A DNA stretch of 23,203 bases from Oscillospiraceae bacterium (GTDB lineage Bacteria; Bacillota; Clostridia; Oscillospirales; Oscillospiraceae). Below, piece by piece: positions 1-6,480 of the stretch; the stretch's first letter is position 1; each line of letters starts with the position of its first letter. The position numbers and the translations under genes were made by a program. A model generated the notes under the pieces. It saw only the letters and a program-made list of their open reading frames with translations, was not told where the DNA came from and ran no database searches. The stretch spans positions 1 to 23,203 of the forward strand of contig JAFTGG010000047.1 in assembly GCA_017458025.1 (NCBI GenBank), given 5' to 3'.

Positions 1-1441
1 TGCGGGCAAGAGCCTGCTGTGCGCGGCGCTGTGCCGCATTTTCCGGCAGAACGGATATCGCGTTGCGCCGTTTAAAAGCCAGAATATGGCGCTCAACAGC
101 GGCGTTACGCGCGACGGGCTGGAGATGGGCCGCGCCCAAATCGTACAGGCTGAGGCGGCGGGCATCGAGCCGGACGTACGCATGAATCCGATCCTGCTCA
201 AGCCGTCGAGCGACACAGGCAGCCAGATTATTGTAAATGGCGTTGCCCGTGCGCATATGACCGCCGCAGAGTATTTTTCCTATAAAAAGCAATTGATTCC
301 TGATATTCTCGCGGCATACGAGGCGCTTGCGTCGGAGTACGACATTATAGTAATCGAGGGCGCGGGCAGCCCCGCGGAGATCAACCTGCGGGAGAACGAC
401 GTCGTCAACATGGGTCTTGCGGAGATGGTCGGCGCGCCGGTGCTGCTCGCCGGCGATATTGACCGCGGCGGCGTGTTCGCGCAGCTTTACGGTACGGTGG
501 CGCTCCTTGAAGATGCGGAGCGCGCGCGCATAAAAGGGCTTATCATCAACAAATTCCGCGGCGATGTGGGCCTTTTGCGGCCGGGCATTGCGCAAATCGA
601 GGAAAAAACCGGCGTGCCGGTACTCGGCGTCGTGCCGTATCTGCATGTCGATATCGACGATGAGGACTCTCTTGCGCCACGACTTTCTGCCAAGAATCGA
701 GATAAGTCTATCGAAATCGCGGTCATTCGACTGCCCCATATCTCCAATTTTACGGACTTTGCTCCGTTAGAGGAATACTCGCAATTTGGAATTAATTATG
801 TTAACCGATTGTCAGACCTCGGCACGCCGGACCTCATCATTCTGCCGGGCACCAAAAGCACGATGGCGGATCTCCTGTGGCTGCGCCGGAATGGCTTGGA
901 GGCGTCGATTTATCAGCTTGCCACGCGTAAAAAAACGCCGGTGCTTGGCGTCTGCGGCGGATACCAGATGCTCGGCGGCGAGCTGCGCGACCCGGAGGGC
1001 GTGGAGTCGGAGCGGTCCGTTCTGCGCGGCATGGGGCTGCTGCCTTGCACGACGGTGTTCGGGCCGGAGAAGACGCTGACGCGGGTGCGGGCGACCGTCA
1101 CCGGCGGAGAGCTGGACGGCGCGCACATCGACGGCTATGAAATCCATATGGGCGCGACGGAGGCGCATGGGGAGCCGTTTTGCCGCTTGGAGAGCGGCGA
1201 AGCGGACGGGTGCCGGCAGGAAAACGTGTTCGGCACCTATCTGCATGGGCTGTTTGACAGCGGCGAGGTCACGGAAAAGCTTGCCGCGTGGCTCTGTGCG
1301 CGCAAGGGCGTCGCCGCGGCGGCTGCGCCCGTCGAGGACCGCCGCGCCTATCGGGAACGGCAGTATGATCTGTTGGCGGGCAGAGTGCGCGCGGCGTTGG
1401 ACATGGACGCGATCTATCGCATTTTGGAGGGGGAAGCCTGA
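1..1441 (+). CDS. cobQ: Cobyric acid synthase, glutamine-dependent (5' end outside window)
   Basis: Amidates four carboxyl side chains of adenosyl-cobyrinic acid a,c-diamide, using glutamine and ATP, in cytoplasmic vitamin B12 synthesis. The frame is open from base 2, where the visible protein begins with AGKSLLC, the end of the P-loop of the dethiobiotin-synthetase-like domain, followed by PFKSQNMALNS, typical of CobQ/CbiP. About 479 residues are visible, so probably only some 15-20 N-terminal residues are missing; the ATG at 86 is internal and not the start. The C-terminal class I glutamine amidotransferase domain has its nucleophile in GVCGGYQ (Cys codon 953-955) and a His in TYLHGLF (1244-1246), so it looks intact. 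The stop overlaps the start of the next cobalamin gene by one base, which indicates translational coupling. In this family CbiP is the anaerobic-pathway name and CobQ the general one. Confidence 0.96.
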   Translation, partial: AGKSLLCAALCRIFRQNGYRVAPFKSQNMALNSGVTRDGLEMGRAQIVQAEAAGIEPDVRMNPILLKPSSDTGSQIIVNGVARAHMTAAEYFSYKKQLIPDILAAYEALASEYDIIVIEGAGSPAEINLRENDVVNMGLAEMVGAPVLLAGDIDRGGVFAQLYGTVALLEDAERARIKGLIINKFRGDVGLLRPGIAQIEEKTGVPVLGVVPYLHVDIDDEDSLAPRLSAKNRDKSIEIAVIRLPHISNFTDFAPLEEYSQFGINYVNRLSDLGTPDLIILPGTKSTMADLLWLRRNGLEASIYQLATRKKTPVLGVCGGYQMLGGELRDPEGVESERSVLRGMGLLPCTTVFGPEKTLTRVRATVTGGELDGAHIDGYEIHMGATEAHGEPFCRLESGEADGCRQENVFGTYLHGLFDSGEVTEKLAAWLCARKGVAAAAAPVEDRRAYRERQYDLLAGRVRAALDMDAIYRILEGEA

Positions 1442-2097
1442 TGGGATACACAAAACCCGCGGATATCGAACGCGAGAGCATGTCGATCATCGAGCGCGAG
1501 CTCGCGGAGCGCGGCATTGCGCCGCCGCCGGAGCACGCGGCGATCGTCAAGCGCGTGATCCACACCACCGCAGACTTCGATTACGCGGCGGCGCTGCACT
1601 TCACTAAGGGCGCGGCGCAGCGCGGCGCGGAGGCAATGCGCGGCGGTGTGATCGTGACGGACACGAATATGGCGCGCGCGGGGGTCAGCCGGCGCGCGCT
1701 TAAAAAGCTCGGCGGCGAGATATTCTGCTATATGGCGGACGAGACCGTTTCCGCCGCGGCGCGGGAGCGCGGCGTCACACGGGCGGTCGCGGCGATGGAG
1801 CGGGCGGTCACGGAGCATGCAAATGCGGTCTTTGCGGTCGGCAACGCGCCGACCGCGCTGTTGAGGCTCGCCGAAATGATCGACGCGGGCGCGCGTCCGG
1901 CGCTGATCATCGGCGTGCCGGTGGGCTTCGTCAACGTCGTCGAGAGCAAGGAGCGTATATGGGAGGTCTGCGAACGCTGCGGCGTGCCGGCTATCGTCGC
2001 TATGGGCCGCAAGGGCGGCAGCGGCGTCGCCGCGGCAATCTGCAACGCGTTGCTTTACACAGCGGCGGGAATGCTGGACCCGTCGGACCGGCAGTAG
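1441..2097 (+). CDS. cbiC: Precorrin-8X / cobalt-precorrin-8 methylmutase
   Basis: Moves the C-11 methyl group to C-12 of the corrin ring, giving (hydrogeno)cobyrinic acid in cobalamin synthesis. The 218 residues match the family's usual length. The expected catalytic His is at residue 41 in VIHTTADFDYA, and the family segments VTDTNMARAG, CYMADE, AVGNAPTAL and GVPVGFVNVVESKE are all present. Its ATG overlaps the TGA of cobQ by one base, so it is the next gene of the same operon. It is the last one here: a strong hairpin (2114-2154) follows and the next gene concerns sugars. An anaerobe would use the cobalt-precorrin substrate, hence the CbiC name; that choice is inference, since no gene here distinguishes the aerobic and anaerobic routes. 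Confidence 0.96.
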   Translation: MGYTKPADIERESMSIIERELAERGIAPPPEHAAIVKRVIHTTADFDYAAALHFTKGAAQRGAEAMRGGVIVTDTNMARAGVSRRALKKLGGEIFCYMADETVSAAARERGVTRAVAAMERAVTEHANAVFAVGNAPTALLRLAEMIDAGARPALIIGVPVGFVNVVESKERIWEVCERCGVPAIVAMGRKGGSGVAAAICNALLYTAAGMLDPSDRQ

Positions 2098-2113
2098 CGC
2101 TGAAAACGGGGCA

Positions 2114-2154
2114 AATAAGCGGACAAAGTGATTGACGCACTTTGCCCGTTTATT
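2114..2154 (+). terminator. Hairpin terminator of the cobalamin operon
   Basis: Two 17-base arms (2114-2130 and 2138-2154, two mismatches) enclose a 7-base loop, and the downstream arm ends in a T-rich stretch. It lies 16 bases after the cbiC stop. The loop contains the TTGACG that serves as -35 of the next promoter, so the two signals overlap. Confidence 0.65.
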
Positions 2155-2161
2155 GTATAAT
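2132..2161 (+). promoter_or_regulatory. Promoter of the first GH32 gene
   Basis: TTGACG (2132-2137), an 18-base spacer and a perfect TATAAT (2156-2161) form a strong sigma-A type promoter. Transcription would start near 2168, giving a leader of about 170 nt that contains two long palindromes. The -35 lies in the loop of the preceding terminator hairpin. Confidence 0.65.
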
Positions 2162-2191
2162 CGTAATCGGCATACGATAATCCCATGTAAT

Positions 2192-2234
2192 ACTATGCTG
2201 CAATAAAAATATCTTATTTTCATTGCAGCATAGT
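2192..2234 (+). repeat. Long inverted repeat in the GH32 leader
   Basis: Twenty-base arms (2192-2211 and 2215-2234, one mismatch) are separated by three bases. The outer 13 base pairs (ACTATGCTGCAAT) are perfect. It lies between the promoter and the gene. It could be a leader hairpin, an operator, or part of a dispersed intergenic repeat; the sequence alone does not decide. Confidence 0.7.
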
Positions 2235-2237
2235 CTG

Positions 2238-2269
2238 AGAACCTGTATTCACAGCCGCCGAACACCGTC
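2238..2269 (+). repeat. Fragment of an intergenic repeat shared with 9826-9937
   Basis: The 27 bases at 2243-2269 match the reverse complement of 9907-9933 with two differences. The 18 bases at 2238-2255 match 9826-9843 with two differences. The unit therefore occurs three times in the window, always in a leader region. Confidence 0.7.
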
Positions 2270-2312
2270 TGATACTGTTATCGGATAAAATTTTATTCGA
2301 TAACAGTATCAG
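2269..2312 (+). promoter_or_regulatory. 44-base palindrome before the GH32 start; possible operator
   Basis: Arms of 22 bases (2269-2290 and 2291-2312) meet with no loop and have one mismatch. The core TATCGGATAAAA (2279-2290) recurs as the arm of another palindrome at 3931-3963, in front of the second GH32 unit. It ends about 20 bases before the ribosome site. A near-perfect loopless palindrome suits a dimeric regulator site or a cruciform/hairpin; the regulator, if any, is not in the window. Confidence 0.5.
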
Positions 2313-2341
2313 TATAAAATTAGATCGAGGAGGAGCCCGCC

Positions 2342-3799
2342 ATGAAAGAATGGACTCGCGAAGAACGCTATCGGGTGCTGCAAAGCTCCGATGAGATCAA
2401 GGACCTCCATGAGCGCATCGGCAAGTCCGTCTACCGCCAGACCTACCATGTCCAGCCGGTGACGGGGCTTTCGAGCGACCCGAACGGCTTCGCGCTGCAC
2501 AAAGGCGTGTGGCACCTGTGCTATCAGTGGTGCCCTTGGGGCGCGGTGCACGGACTGAAATATTGGTATCACGTCACGAGCGAGGACCTGATCCATTGGA
2601 GGAACGAGGGCGTCGGCCTCGCGCCGGACTGCGAGTATGACAACCGCGGCACGCACTCCGGCAGCGCGATCTCCGTGGGCGGCGACCTGTATTTCTTTTA
2701 CACCGGCAACCACCGCGACGAGGATTGGACGCGCACGCCCTACACCTGCGCGGCGGTGCTCGGCGCGGACGGCAAACCGCATAAGCTCGACAAGCCGCTC
2801 TTCGGCCCGCGCGACACGCACAGCGAGCATCAGCGCGATCCGAAAATCGTCTGGGTAGAGAGCAAGAAGAAGTATTTTATCTTCATCGGCGCGCAGACGC
2901 GCGACCTCAAGGGCTGCGTGCTGGTCTACGAGTCGGCGGAGCTGCTCTCCGGCTGGACGTTCGCGGGACAGCTCAAGGTGCCGGGCTACGAGAGCTTCGG
3001 CGGCATGTGGGAGTGCCCGTACATCGTGAACATCAGCGGCAAGGACGTGCTGATCTTCTCGCCGCAATACACCAAGCTTCCCGGGCGCGGAGAGAGCACG
3101 AATCACAACGTCTACTTCCTCGGCACGATGGATTACGACACGCTGACCTTTACGCCCGACGGACCGTACCGCTATCTCGACTACGGCTTCGACTTCTACG
3201 CCGCGCAGGGCGCGGCGAACGTCGGCGATCCCGACAAGGCGATCCTGATCTCGTGGATCGGTCTGCCCGACAACCACTATCCCACCGAGGAAGAGGATTG
3301 GGAGGGCACCATGACGCTCCCGCGCGAGCTGCGCGTGAAGGGCGGCAGGCTTGTCCAGACGCCGATTTCCGGCATTGAGACGCTGCGCGGTCCCGAGCTC
3401 CCCGCGAACGGCGACCTGCCCGCCGCCTGCGAGCTGGCGGTCGAGGCGCCGGAGGGCGACTTCGATCTGAACCTGTTCGTCAAGGAGGACGGCACGGGCG
3501 GCCTGTGGCTGCACTATGACGCGGCGAAGCGGGTTTGCACCCTCGACCGCACGGGCATGGACAAGCGCTTCAACACGCAGGTGTTCGAGGTGCTGGATAT
3601 GCCGATCGAGACGCCGCTCAAGACGCTGCGCATCTTCATTGACCACTGCTCGACGGAGTTCTTCGTAAACGACGGCGAGGCGACCTTTACGACGCGCAGC
3701 TACCCGACGGCGCGCGAGTTCCATTACACCGTCAGCGACGGCGCGAAGGTGCAGATTTGGACGATGAAGCCGTCTGTCAAGGACGATTTTGTCGTGTAG
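2342..3799 (+). CDS. GH32 beta-fructosidase, sucrose-6-phosphate hydrolase-like
   Basis: A 485-residue glycoside hydrolase family 32 enzyme that should release fructose from sucrose, sucrose-6-phosphate or short fructans. The three catalytic acids are visible: Asp46 in SSDPNG (nucleophile), Asp166 in QRDPK (transition-state stabiliser) and Glu224 in MWECPY (acid/base). The five-bladed propeller spans about residues 35-340, with a C-terminal beta-sandwich after that. The stretch QPVTGL...VHGLKYWYHVTS belongs to the ScrB branch that differs from the classic WMNDPNG enzymes. One oddity is Ser45, where nearly all GH32 enzymes have Asn directly before the nucleophile. There is no signal peptide, so it is cytoplasmic. 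The start has a good GAGGAGGAG site. No transporter, fructokinase or regulator adjoins it, so the exact substrate is open. Confidence 0.9.
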   Translation: MKEWTREERYRVLQSSDEIKDLHERIGKSVYRQTYHVQPVTGLSSDPNGFALHKGVWHLCYQWCPWGAVHGLKYWYHVTSEDLIHWRNEGVGLAPDCEYDNRGTHSGSAISVGGDLYFFYTGNHRDEDWTRTPYTCAAVLGADGKPHKLDKPLFGPRDTHSEHQRDPKIVWVESKKKYFIFIGAQTRDLKGCVLVYESAELLSGWTFAGQLKVPGYESFGGMWECPYIVNISGKDVLIFSPQYTKLPGRGESTNHNVYFLGTMDYDTLTFTPDGPYRYLDYGFDFYAAQGAANVGDPDKAILISWIGLPDNHYPTEEEDWEGTMTLPRELRVKGGRLVQTPISGIETLRGPELPANGDLPAACELAVEAPEGDFDLNLFVKEDGTGGLWLHYDAAKRVCTLDRTGMDKRFNTQVFEVLDMPIETPLKTLRIFIDHCSTEFFVNDGEATFTTRSYPTAREFHYTVSDGAKVQIWTMKPSVKDDFVV

Positions 3800-3816
3800 C
3801 AGCGTCCTGTTATAAT
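3789..3816 (+). promoter_or_regulatory. Candidate promoter of the HAD-GH32 operon
   Basis: TTGTCG (3789-3794), a 16-base spacer and a perfect TATAAT (3811-3816). The -35 lies inside the last codons of the upstream GH32 gene. It would give a leader of about 255 nt running through the hairpin array at 3851-4064. The -35 is only a fair match. Confidence 0.45.
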
Positions 3817-3850
3817 GGACTCATATAAAAAGATTCCATTGATGGTATCG

Positions 3851-4064
3851 TTTTATAGCGCCAAAGGCGCGTATGAGTTCGCATGAGACGAAAGTTGCGT
3901 CAGCAGTTGCATGCCGCCGATGGCGGCCTCTATCGGATAAAAAGTGTATGTTTTTATCCGATAATCGTATTATACAACGAAATGACAGATTGCCATTTCG
4001 CCTGCCGCCGACGCGGCGACCGCGAAATATGGCTGTGCGCCATGCCCGATTTCGGTCATGGCGC
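3851..4064 (+). repeat. Array of at least six hairpins in the HAD-GH32 leader
   Basis: This 277-base intergenic region carries one hairpin after another: GCGCC/GGCGC near 3859-3871; GCCGCC/GGCGGC at 3913-3927; a perfect 13-base-pair stem with 7-base loop at 3931-3963; a 10-base-pair stem at 3978-4000 (one mismatch); GCCGC/GCGGC at 4004-4017; and GCGCCATG/CATGGCGC at 4037-4064, ending just before the ribosome site. Bases 3851-3890 match the reverse complement of 21455-21494 at 34 of 40 positions, so at least part is a dispersed repeat. An open frame extends upstream through it from 3873, but it has no ribosome site and looks non-coding. Confidence 0.7.
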
Positions 4065-4076
4065 CGGGAGGTACGC

Positions 4077-4847
4077 ATGAAAAAGAAAGTATTTGCCAGC
4101 GATTTCGACGGCACGCTGTATTTCTACAAGGCGGACGTCAAGCTTCCGCCCGAGAGCGTGGAGAAGATCAAGGAGTATCAGGCGGCGGGGCATCTGTTCG
4201 GGCTCTGCACCGGCCGCCAGGTCGGCGGGCTGACGCCGTTCATCGGCGGCGTCATCGAGCCGGACTTCTACATCACAAGCAGCGGCGCGAACATCGTCGA
4301 CCGCGATTTACGGCCGATTTTAAAGCGCGGCGTCGACCGCGCCGTGGCGGACGCGCTGGTGCGCCGCTTCAAGGACGGCCGCCGCATGACGCTGGACGTG
4401 GAGGGCGACGTCTGCGTGTTCGCGCCGATGGAGTACCCCGGCAGGTATTATGTGATCTCCGGCGTGGACGATGCGCCCAAGGGACTTATCCATCAGGTGA
4501 GTATTCACAATGAGACGCTGGAGGAGGCCGCCGCGGTCAGCGCATGGGTCAACGAGACCTACGGCGACTATGTGACGGCGTTCCAGAACGTCGTCGAGGT
4601 GGATATCGCACCCAAGGGCTGCTCCAAGGGCAAGGGCGTCGAGTATCTGCGCGAGCATATGCGTTCGCAGTGGGGCGACGTGACGCTCTACGGCATCGGC
4701 GACTCCGTCAACGATCTGCCTCTCATTGAGGCGGCGGACGTATCCTATACGTTTCCCTACGCGCCGAAAGAGGCGCAGGAGAAAGCCGACAAGGTCGTCG
4801 GGACCATTTGCGACGCGCTCGACGACAGCATGAACGACAACAGATAA
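4077..4847 (+). CDS. Cof-type HAD-IIB sugar-phosphate phosphatase
   Basis: A 256-residue haloacid-dehalogenase superfamily phosphatase, cytoplasmic and Mg-dependent. Motif I is SDFDGT (nucleophile Asp9, acid/base Asp11), motif II is TSSGA, the motif III lysine is in KGCSKGKG, and motif IV is GIGDSVNDLPL. The large C2B cap between motifs II and III marks the Cof/YidA branch, which usually acts on phosphosugars or similar small phosphates. I chose the ATG at 4077 because GGGAGG lies 5-6 bases upstream and MKKKVFASDFDGT is the normal family start. The next GH32 gene begins 14 bases after its stop, so the two are surely one operon. A role in dephosphorylating fructose or hexose phosphates from GH32 action is plausible from context, not shown by the sequence. 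Confidence 0.9.
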   Translation: MKKKVFASDFDGTLYFYKADVKLPPESVEKIKEYQAAGHLFGLCTGRQVGGLTPFIGGVIEPDFYITSSGANIVDRDLRPILKRGVDRAVADALVRRFKDGRRMTLDVEGDVCVFAPMEYPGRYYVISGVDDAPKGLIHQVSIHNETLEEAAAVSAWVNETYGDYVTAFQNVVEVDIAPKGCSKGKGVEYLREHMRSQWGDVTLYGIGDSVNDLPLIEAADVSYTFPYAPKEAQEKADKVVGTICDALDDSMNDNR

Positions 4848-4861
4848 AGGACACGATACCC

Positions 4862-6346
4862 ATGAGTCAGGCATTGCGTGACGCGCGAGCGTACGAAGAA
4901 GAAAAGGAACTCCTGATCCGCCCCGAGGAACGTCCCGCGTTCCACCTCGGCGCGCGGGTGGGCTGGATGAACGATCCCAACGGTTTTTCATGGTATAAAG
5001 GGCAATACCACCTGTTTTACCAATATCACCCCTACGACTCCCATTGGGGGCCGATGCATTGGGGCCATGCGGTCAGCGGCGACCTGCTGCGCTGGCGTTA
5101 TCTCCCCGCGGCGATGGCGCCCGACCGCCCCTATGACCACGCGGGCTGCTTTTCCGGCAGCGCCATCGAGCTGCCGGACGGCCGGCATCTGCTGATGTAT
5201 ACGGGCGTGGCGAAAGAGGTGCAGCCGGACGGCTCGATGCGCGACGTGCAGACGCAGAACCTCGCCTTCGGCGACGGCGTCAACTATGAGAAGTATCCGC
5301 AAAACCCGGTCATCACCGCCGCCGGCCTGCCCGAGGGCGGCAGCCGCTTCGACTTCCGCGACCCGAAGCTCTGGCGCGAGCCGGACGGCAGCTACCGCGC
5401 CGTTATGGCGAACGACGCGGCGCGGGGCGGCGGGCAGATGCTGCTCTACCGCAGCGCCGACGCGCTCCGATGGGAGTTTGACCACGTTCTCGCGGAGAAC
5501 CATGACCGCATCGGGCGCATGTGGGAGTGCCCCGACCTGTTCGAGCTGGACGGATATCAAGTCCTGCTCGGCAGTTCGCAGGACATGCTGCCCAAGGGCT
5601 TTGAGTATCACAACGGCAACGGCACGTTCTATTTCCTCGGCCATATCGACCCTGAAACAGGGAGATTTGTCGAGGAGAGCAACCACGCCGTCGACTACGG
5701 CATCGACTTCTACGCGCCGCAGACCATTTTGACGCCCGACGGGCGGCGGGTGATGATCGGCTGGATGCAGAATTGGGACACCTGCAACCTGCACACGCCG
5801 TCTACGCCGTGGTTCGGGCAGATGAGCCTGCCGCGGGAATTATCCGTCGAGAACGGCGTGCTCTATCAGCGTCCCGTCCGCGAGCTGGAGGCGCTGCGGC
5901 ACGACAAGGCGGAATACGGGCGCGTGACCGTCGAGAACGAGGAGATCGAGCTCGGCGGCGTATCGGGCCGTATGATCGACATGGAGGTGGAGATCGAGCC
6001 GGTCGGGGAGGAGTACGACAAGTTCTCCGTCTTCTTCGCGAAGAATGAGGATTACCACACCGGCGTCAGCTTCCGGCCGCATGAGTCCACGCTCAAGATC
6101 GACCGCAAGTTCTCCGGTTCCCGCCGCGCCATCATTCACCAGCGCCGCGCCAAGGTGCGCCACGAGGGCGGAAGGCTCAAGCTGCGCATTATCCTTGACC
6201 GCTTCAGCGCCGAGGTGTTTGTCAACGACGGCGAGAAGGTCCTCTCCGCCATGCTCTATACCGAACCGGACGCCGACCGCGTCTCGTTTTTTGCCGACGG
6301 TAAGGCGGCGTTCCGCGTCACAAAGTACGATCTGTCGCTTCCGTGA
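4862..6346 (+). CDS. GH32 beta-fructofuranosidase / sucrose-6-phosphate hydrolase
   Basis: A 494-residue glycoside hydrolase family 32 enzyme with every classic motif: WMNDPNG (nucleophile Asp38), FYQYHPY, WGPMHWGHA, FSGSA, FRDPK (Asp167) and MWECPD (acid/base Glu222). The C-terminal beta-sandwich follows from about residue 350, and RFSAEVFVNDGE is the usual end motif. It lacks a signal peptide, so it should hydrolyse imported sucrose, sucrose-6-phosphate or fructo-oligosaccharides in the cytoplasm. The start at 4862 gives the usual N-terminal extension; AAAGGA, overlapping the end of the HAD gene, is the likely ribosome site. It is clearly not a recent duplicate of the GH32 gene at 2342, since the motif regions differ throughout. 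It is the last gene of its operon, followed by a terminator. The scrB or sacA name would fit but substrate is unproven. Confidence 0.93.
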   Translation: MSQALRDARAYEEEKELLIRPEERPAFHLGARVGWMNDPNGFSWYKGQYHLFYQYHPYDSHWGPMHWGHAVSGDLLRWRYLPAAMAPDRPYDHAGCFSGSAIELPDGRHLLMYTGVAKEVQPDGSMRDVQTQNLAFGDGVNYEKYPQNPVITAAGLPEGGSRFDFRDPKLWREPDGSYRAVMANDAARGGGQMLLYRSADALRWEFDHVLAENHDRIGRMWECPDLFELDGYQVLLGSSQDMLPKGFEYHNGNGTFYFLGHIDPETGRFVEESNHAVDYGIDFYAPQTILTPDGRRVMIGWMQNWDTCNLHTPSTPWFGQMSLPRELSVENGVLYQRPVRELEALRHDKAEYGRVTVENEEIELGGVSGRMIDMEVEIEPVGEEYDKFSVFFAKNEDYHTGVSFRPHESTLKIDRKFSGSRRAIIHQRRAKVRHEGGRLKLRIILDRFSAEVFVNDGEKVLSAMLYTEPDADRVSFFADGKAAFRVTKYDLSLP

Positions 6347-6350
6347 AGCA

Positions 6351-6382
6351 AAAGGCGTGATTTTCGGAAATCGCGCCTTTTT
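6351..6382 (+). terminator. Rho-independent terminator after GH32
   Basis: The stem AAAGGCGTGATTT / AAATCGCGCCTTT (13 pairs including one G-T) encloses a short TCGG loop and runs into TTTTT. It starts 5 bases after the stop of the second GH32 gene. Confidence 0.85.
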
Positions 6383-6419
6383 AAAGGGCCTGCGCGGGGC
6401 CCCGTCCCGCGGCTTCAGC

Positions 6420-6449
6420 TTGACAACGCGGGCAAAAAGAAGGTATCAT
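6420..6449 (+). promoter_or_regulatory. Promoter of the alcohol dehydrogenase gene
   Basis: Perfect TTGACA (6420-6425), an 18-base spacer and TATCAT (6444-6449). It lies between the terminator and the GGAGGAGA ribosome site, so the dehydrogenase is transcribed apart from the GH32 operon, with a leader of only about 25 nt. Confidence 0.65.
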
Positions 6450-6480
6450 GAACTGCAGCAACCAACGGAGGAGAGTGCGT

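Noticed and set aside
1..85. Start of cobyric acid synthase at the ATG at 86
   Set aside because: The frame upstream encodes conserved family residues (P-loop end and PFKSQN), so the true start is left of the window.
3873..4076. Upstream extension of the HAD protein from the ATG at 3873
   Set aside because: No ribosome site, and the stretch is a hairpin array and repeat; the ATG at 4077 has GGGAGG and gives the normal family N-terminus.
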